A DNA stretch of 64,000 nt, taken from positions 1 to 64,000 of the forward strand of contig JACQXX010000077.1 in the NCBI GenBank assembly GCA_016208495.1, written 5' to 3'. A model generated the notes under the pieces. The model was given only the letters and a program-made list of their open reading frames with translations, was not told where the DNA came from and did no database searches. Position 1 is the stretch's first letter; every line of letters begins with the position of its first letter. Made by a program: the position numbers and the translations under genes. This document shows positions 62,641 through 64,000 of this stretch, piece by piece. The DNA is from Acidobacteriota bacterium (GTDB lineage Bacteria > Acidobacteriota > Blastocatellia > Chloracidobacteriales > Chloracidobacteriaceae).

Positions 62641-64000
62641 TGAGTTGTCCAAATTTGAGAGATCCACCACCTGCCGCATTGAGACTCCCCACACTTTTCC
62701 ACGGCCATAGGCATTCACCGTGTTGGCGGAACCATTCATGACAAGCACCGGTGGATTCAAAATCGGTTTTAACAGGGAAATCCGAGCCAGTGGATGTGAA
62801 AACTCAAGGGTATTGAGTGCTCCATAATTCCAGGTAGTGCGATATTTTCCGAATTTCTGCTCCAATTCGACAATGGCTTCACGGTAGGTCGCCGCCAGGA
62901 GATCGTCATAGCTCTTAAACTTTTTTGGAAGCCAGTCAGCCGGTCGGTCCAGGATGAGCGAGGCATACACTGTTTCGGCATTTTCCCAGCGGTATTTGGC
63001 TTCAAAAGTGCCGAGCCTGGCCTCCAGTAACTTCTTAATGAATCGCAGCCGCCACGTCGTCACAATCGCAGCCACTCTTGAGTCAGCCTGGAGCTCTCCA
63101 TTCCATTCAGATAAATCCTGGTGGATGCGTTGCCAGGTTTCTTCACTTTTGTGATTGGGAAACAATTTCAAGACTTCTTTGACAAAGAGGTCATCTGGAT
63201 ACGACCAGGAATCAGCATGAATGGTGTTCATGCTGTCCAGCGTATGCTTTTCCTTCATTAAAATCCGGCGTTGAATCGCGGCGGCCCGATAAGGTGCATA
63301 CCATTGATGCGTGTAAAACTCGGGGATTGATTTCCCGGTAATCCGCTGGTTGGCGGTCACGATATACCCTTCCGCCGGATTAAACAGGTGCGGAAGCTGT
63401 TCAAAAGGGATATAGCCCGTCCACTCACCTTCCCCACTGGCACCATCAACCGGGACTGAACCATCCCCTGATTTCCGAATTGGAACCATCCCCGCCGCCC
63501 AATACCCAATGTTGCCATCAACATCGGCGTAAATGAAATTTTGCATCGGCCCGGGATACAGCTTGAGCGCCGCTTGAAAATCCTGCCAGGTGGCAGCTTT
63601 GGAAAGCAGGTCAAAGGTGGGGAACTCTGTCAGGGGGTCAAGGGCTGTCCAGCGGAGCGCATACCGTTTCCCGTTTTCTTCACGCACAATCGGCCCGTGA
63701 CGAGTTGTGGTGACCTGCAACACTTCCTCACGTGTTTCCGTGGACCAGAGTGATTTCCGAACCCGAATGCGCTCAGTTCGGAAACTGGCTTTTTCCCAGG
63801 CGTCTCCAACCCGATATTCGCCAGGGTTGACCGGGTTAAAAGTTTCAACAAAAAGATCCTGAACATCAGGGCCAAAGTTGGTGACACCCCACGCAATTCG
63901 GCTATTGTGACCGATCACAACACCGGGAATACCAGGAAAAACAAAACCGGAGACATTGAACCCGCCATCGGTGGTCATCAAATGCACCATATACCAGATG
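62530..64000 (-). CDS. Penicillin acylase family protein, 5'-partial, C-terminus replaced by repeat DNA
   Basis: The visible 490-residue part corresponds to the large (beta) subunit of an Ntn-hydrolase amidase. It begins in the IWYMVHL region at the right edge, followed by GFVFPGIPGVVIGHNSRIAWGVTN, VTTTRHGPIV and FIYADVDGNIGYWAAGMVPIRK. The gene continues upstream beyond the window; no stop is met. Near the 3' end WGVSMRQVVDLSNLDNS is native. The normal family ending (a GQSG...HY.D motif) is missing: the last 33 residues come from the REP-like unit and octamer array at 62530-62640. It may be non-functional or have a novel tail. Substrates of the family include N-acyl-homoserine lactones and beta-lactams. 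Confidence 0.85.
   Translation of the reverse strand, partial: IWYMVHLMTTDGGFNVSGFVFPGIPGVVIGHNSRIAWGVTNFGPDVQDLFVETFNPVNPGEYRVGDAWEKASFRTERIRVRKSLWSTETREEVLQVTTTRHGPIVREENGKRYALRWTALDPLTEFPTFDLLSKAATWQDFQAALKLYPGPMQNFIYADVDGNIGYWAAGMVPIRKSGDGSVPVDGASGEGEWTGYIPFEQLPHLFNPAEGYIVTANQRITGKSIPEFYTHQWYAPYRAAAIQRRILMKEKHTLDSMNTIHADSWSYPDDLFVKEVLKLFPNHKSEETWQRIHQDLSEWNGELQADSRVAAIVTTWRLRFIKKLLEARLGTFEAKYRWENAETVYASLILDRPADWLPKKFKSYDDLLAATYREAIVELEQKFGKYRTTWNYGALNTLEFSHPLARISLLKPILNPPVLVMNGSANTVNAYGRGKVWGVSMRQVVDLSNLDNSLQAKGLAKGFRPAGSLCNSRGAKPTVWNRQNDKVTG

Overview
The window looks like chromosomal DNA from an Acidobacteriota member, possibly Blastocatellia. This placement is inferred from gene content, not from a marker-gene tree. 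Supporting features are two large Oar-type TonB-dependent receptors with an N-terminal carboxypeptidase-regulatory domain, a MurF-alanine racemase fusion, CHAT-TPR and DUF4388 proteins, a membrane FeS oxidoreductase of the ETF:menaquinone type, many secreted beta-propeller and peptidase genes, and mid-range GC.

Layout. 1-3.5 kb: the tail of an IS5-like transposase abuts a 5'-truncated AAA/TPR regulator gene, followed by an octamer repeat array and a decayed NHL-repeat gene fragment. 3.5-7.4 kb: a stand-alone single-chain restriction-modification enzyme of type IIG style with its own promoter. 7.4-12.4 kb: a secreted beta-helix/LamG/NHL protein and a 5'-damaged sialidase-like gene. 12.5-20.8 kb: a coherent catabolic locus with an RpiR-type regulator, a TonB-dependent receptor, a YfcC-type transporter, an exported cyanophycinase and, divergently, an isoaspartyl peptidase. 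A perfect GTAATG-TT-CATTAC palindrome sits at the start site of a strong promoter between the last two. I read this as a cyanophycin or beta-aspartyl-peptide scavenging system.

21-35 kb: a housekeeping block with tig-clpP-clpX-lon (protein quality control), engB, rho, glgA, trxA, a P-loop kinase-like gene, cutA, a DUF4388 protein and a tandem glutaredoxin. 35-40.4 kb: a MerR regulator, tRNA-Pro(GGG), surE, plsC overlapping era, and an MFS transporter. 40.4-54.6 kb: a TPR-CHAT protein, an S9 peptidase, the FeS oxidoreductase, a SWIM-SNF2 helicase, a DUF1272 protein and a HEAT-repeat protein. 54.8-64 kb: murF-alr, a TolB-like propeller, a Uma2 nuclease-fold protein, a second TonB-dependent receptor, and a penicillin acylase that runs off the right edge and has its 3' end replaced by repeat DNA.

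The most unusual property is the intergenic DNA. Nearly every gap carries short tandem arrays, mostly with a 7-bp period but many different unit sequences (GTAGTCA, GGGTTCG, TCATAAT, CCCTGAA, GTGGTTA, GAGTAGC, GGTTCTT, CATCCTT, GGGTTCC), plus an octamer family (TCACCYTG), a CTTCAGCCC family, REP-like hairpins and two large foldback elements. Some arrays flank conserved single-copy cores that recur at distant loci. These repeats sit next to start codons, form hairpins between convergent genes, lie inside one coding region, and have rewritten the C-terminus of another.
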